Assembly (NCBI GenBank): GCA_938036585.1
Contig: CALHQN010000133.1
Location: 1 to 6,492 of the forward strand
Reading direction: 5' to 3'
Origin: an uncultured Campylobacter sp.
GTDB lineage: Bacteria > Campylobacterota > Campylobacteria > Campylobacterales > Campylobacteraceae
DNA length: 6,492 nt
Numbering within the stretch: the first letter of the stretch is position 1; the number at the start of each line of letters is the position of its first letter. Position numbers and translations under genes: made by a program. Below, in pieces: positions 6,295 through 6,492 of the stretch. The notes beneath the pieces are model-generated. The model had not been told where the DNA came from. It made no database searches and worked only from the letters and a program-made list of their open reading frames with translations.

Positions 6295-6492
6295 TTATTC
6301 TGAAATTTCGCTTCAAATTTAGCGGCATGGCTTACACCGCTTGCCGCGAATACCGAAACGGTTGCTTTAAATTTTACTGCGATAAATTTTCTATCTTGCT
6401 TGCGAACGTAAACCTTTGCAAATACATCGCAAAATAGGCACTATTATCTAATAAATTTAGAAGCAGAGTGGTGCTGCGAAATTTTATAAAAG
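6295..6492. other. Terminal non-coding stretch without a supported gene
   Basis: No open reading frame with credible start signals, tRNA or rRNA was recognised here. A 6-bp inverted repeat, GCGGCA (6322-6327) with TGCCGC (6342-6347), has a 14-base loop. TATTATCTAAT at 6442-6452 resembles a Campylobacter -10 element and might serve a gene beyond the window edge. The AAATTT word recurs, including AAATTTTA at 6369 and 6479. The 36-codon open frame 6327-6437 is not supported. Confidence 0.4.

Noticed and set aside
6327..6437. 36-codon + strand frame with four Cys, starting MAYTACREY
   Set aside because: No ribosome binding site precedes the ATG, there is no recognisable motif, and the length is within chance for this stretch.
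1..6492. Mobile element, phage, defence or CRISPR content
   Set aside because: No transposase, integrase, direct-repeat array or defence domain is visible; every substantial frame is a housekeeping gene.

Overview
The window reads as the chromosome of a moderately GC-rich Campylobacter, most likely one of the oral species (C. gracilis, C. rectus/showae or C. curvus-like). This rests on two observations. The words AAATTT and AAATTTTA recur constantly in coding and non-coding DNA, and CTA/TTA leucine codons are common. The proteins also have an epsilonproteobacterial character. The species is an inference; no search was possible. All genes are on the + strand: gpmI, fabG, acpP, fabF, accA, rho. 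From memory, C. jejuni has the same order pgm(gpmI)-fabG ... acpP-fabF-accA, so this looks like a native housekeeping locus.

Layout: 7-1548 encodes the cofactor-independent phosphoglycerate mutase GpmI. An AT-rich spacer (1549-1649) follows, then the 3-ketoacyl-ACP reductase fabG (1650-2393). A short spacer with a probable promoter and a strong ribosome binding site leads into acpP (2462-2698). The TTG-started fabF (2717-3934) comes 18 bp later and overlaps accA (3934-4872) by one base. A 58-bp leader precedes the transcription terminator gene rho (4931-6277). The rho stop codon lies inside a hairpin. The last ~200 bases (6295-6492) hold no gene I can support.

How the genes work together: FabG, ACP, FabF and AccA form a fatty acid synthesis set. 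AccA helps make malonyl-CoA, ACP carries the chain, FabF elongates it and FabG carries out the first reduction. GpmI belongs to central carbon metabolism and Rho to transcription.

The outstanding observation is that gpmI is a mosaic. Its first ~340-350 codons look like a Firmicute of the Selenomonas/Veillonellaceae kind, in protein sequence and in leucine codon use, and contain no AAATTT word. The last ~160 codons are typically Campylobacter. The switch falls in an almost universally conserved block (residues 338-352, bases 1018-1062), and the reading frame and all catalytic residues are kept. Either inter-phylum homologous recombination made a hybrid enzyme in a shared niche such as the subgingival plaque, or an assembly chimera joined two organisms at a conserved stretch. 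The sequence alone cannot separate these. I saw no mobile element, CRISPR array, RNA gene or novel multi-gene system.
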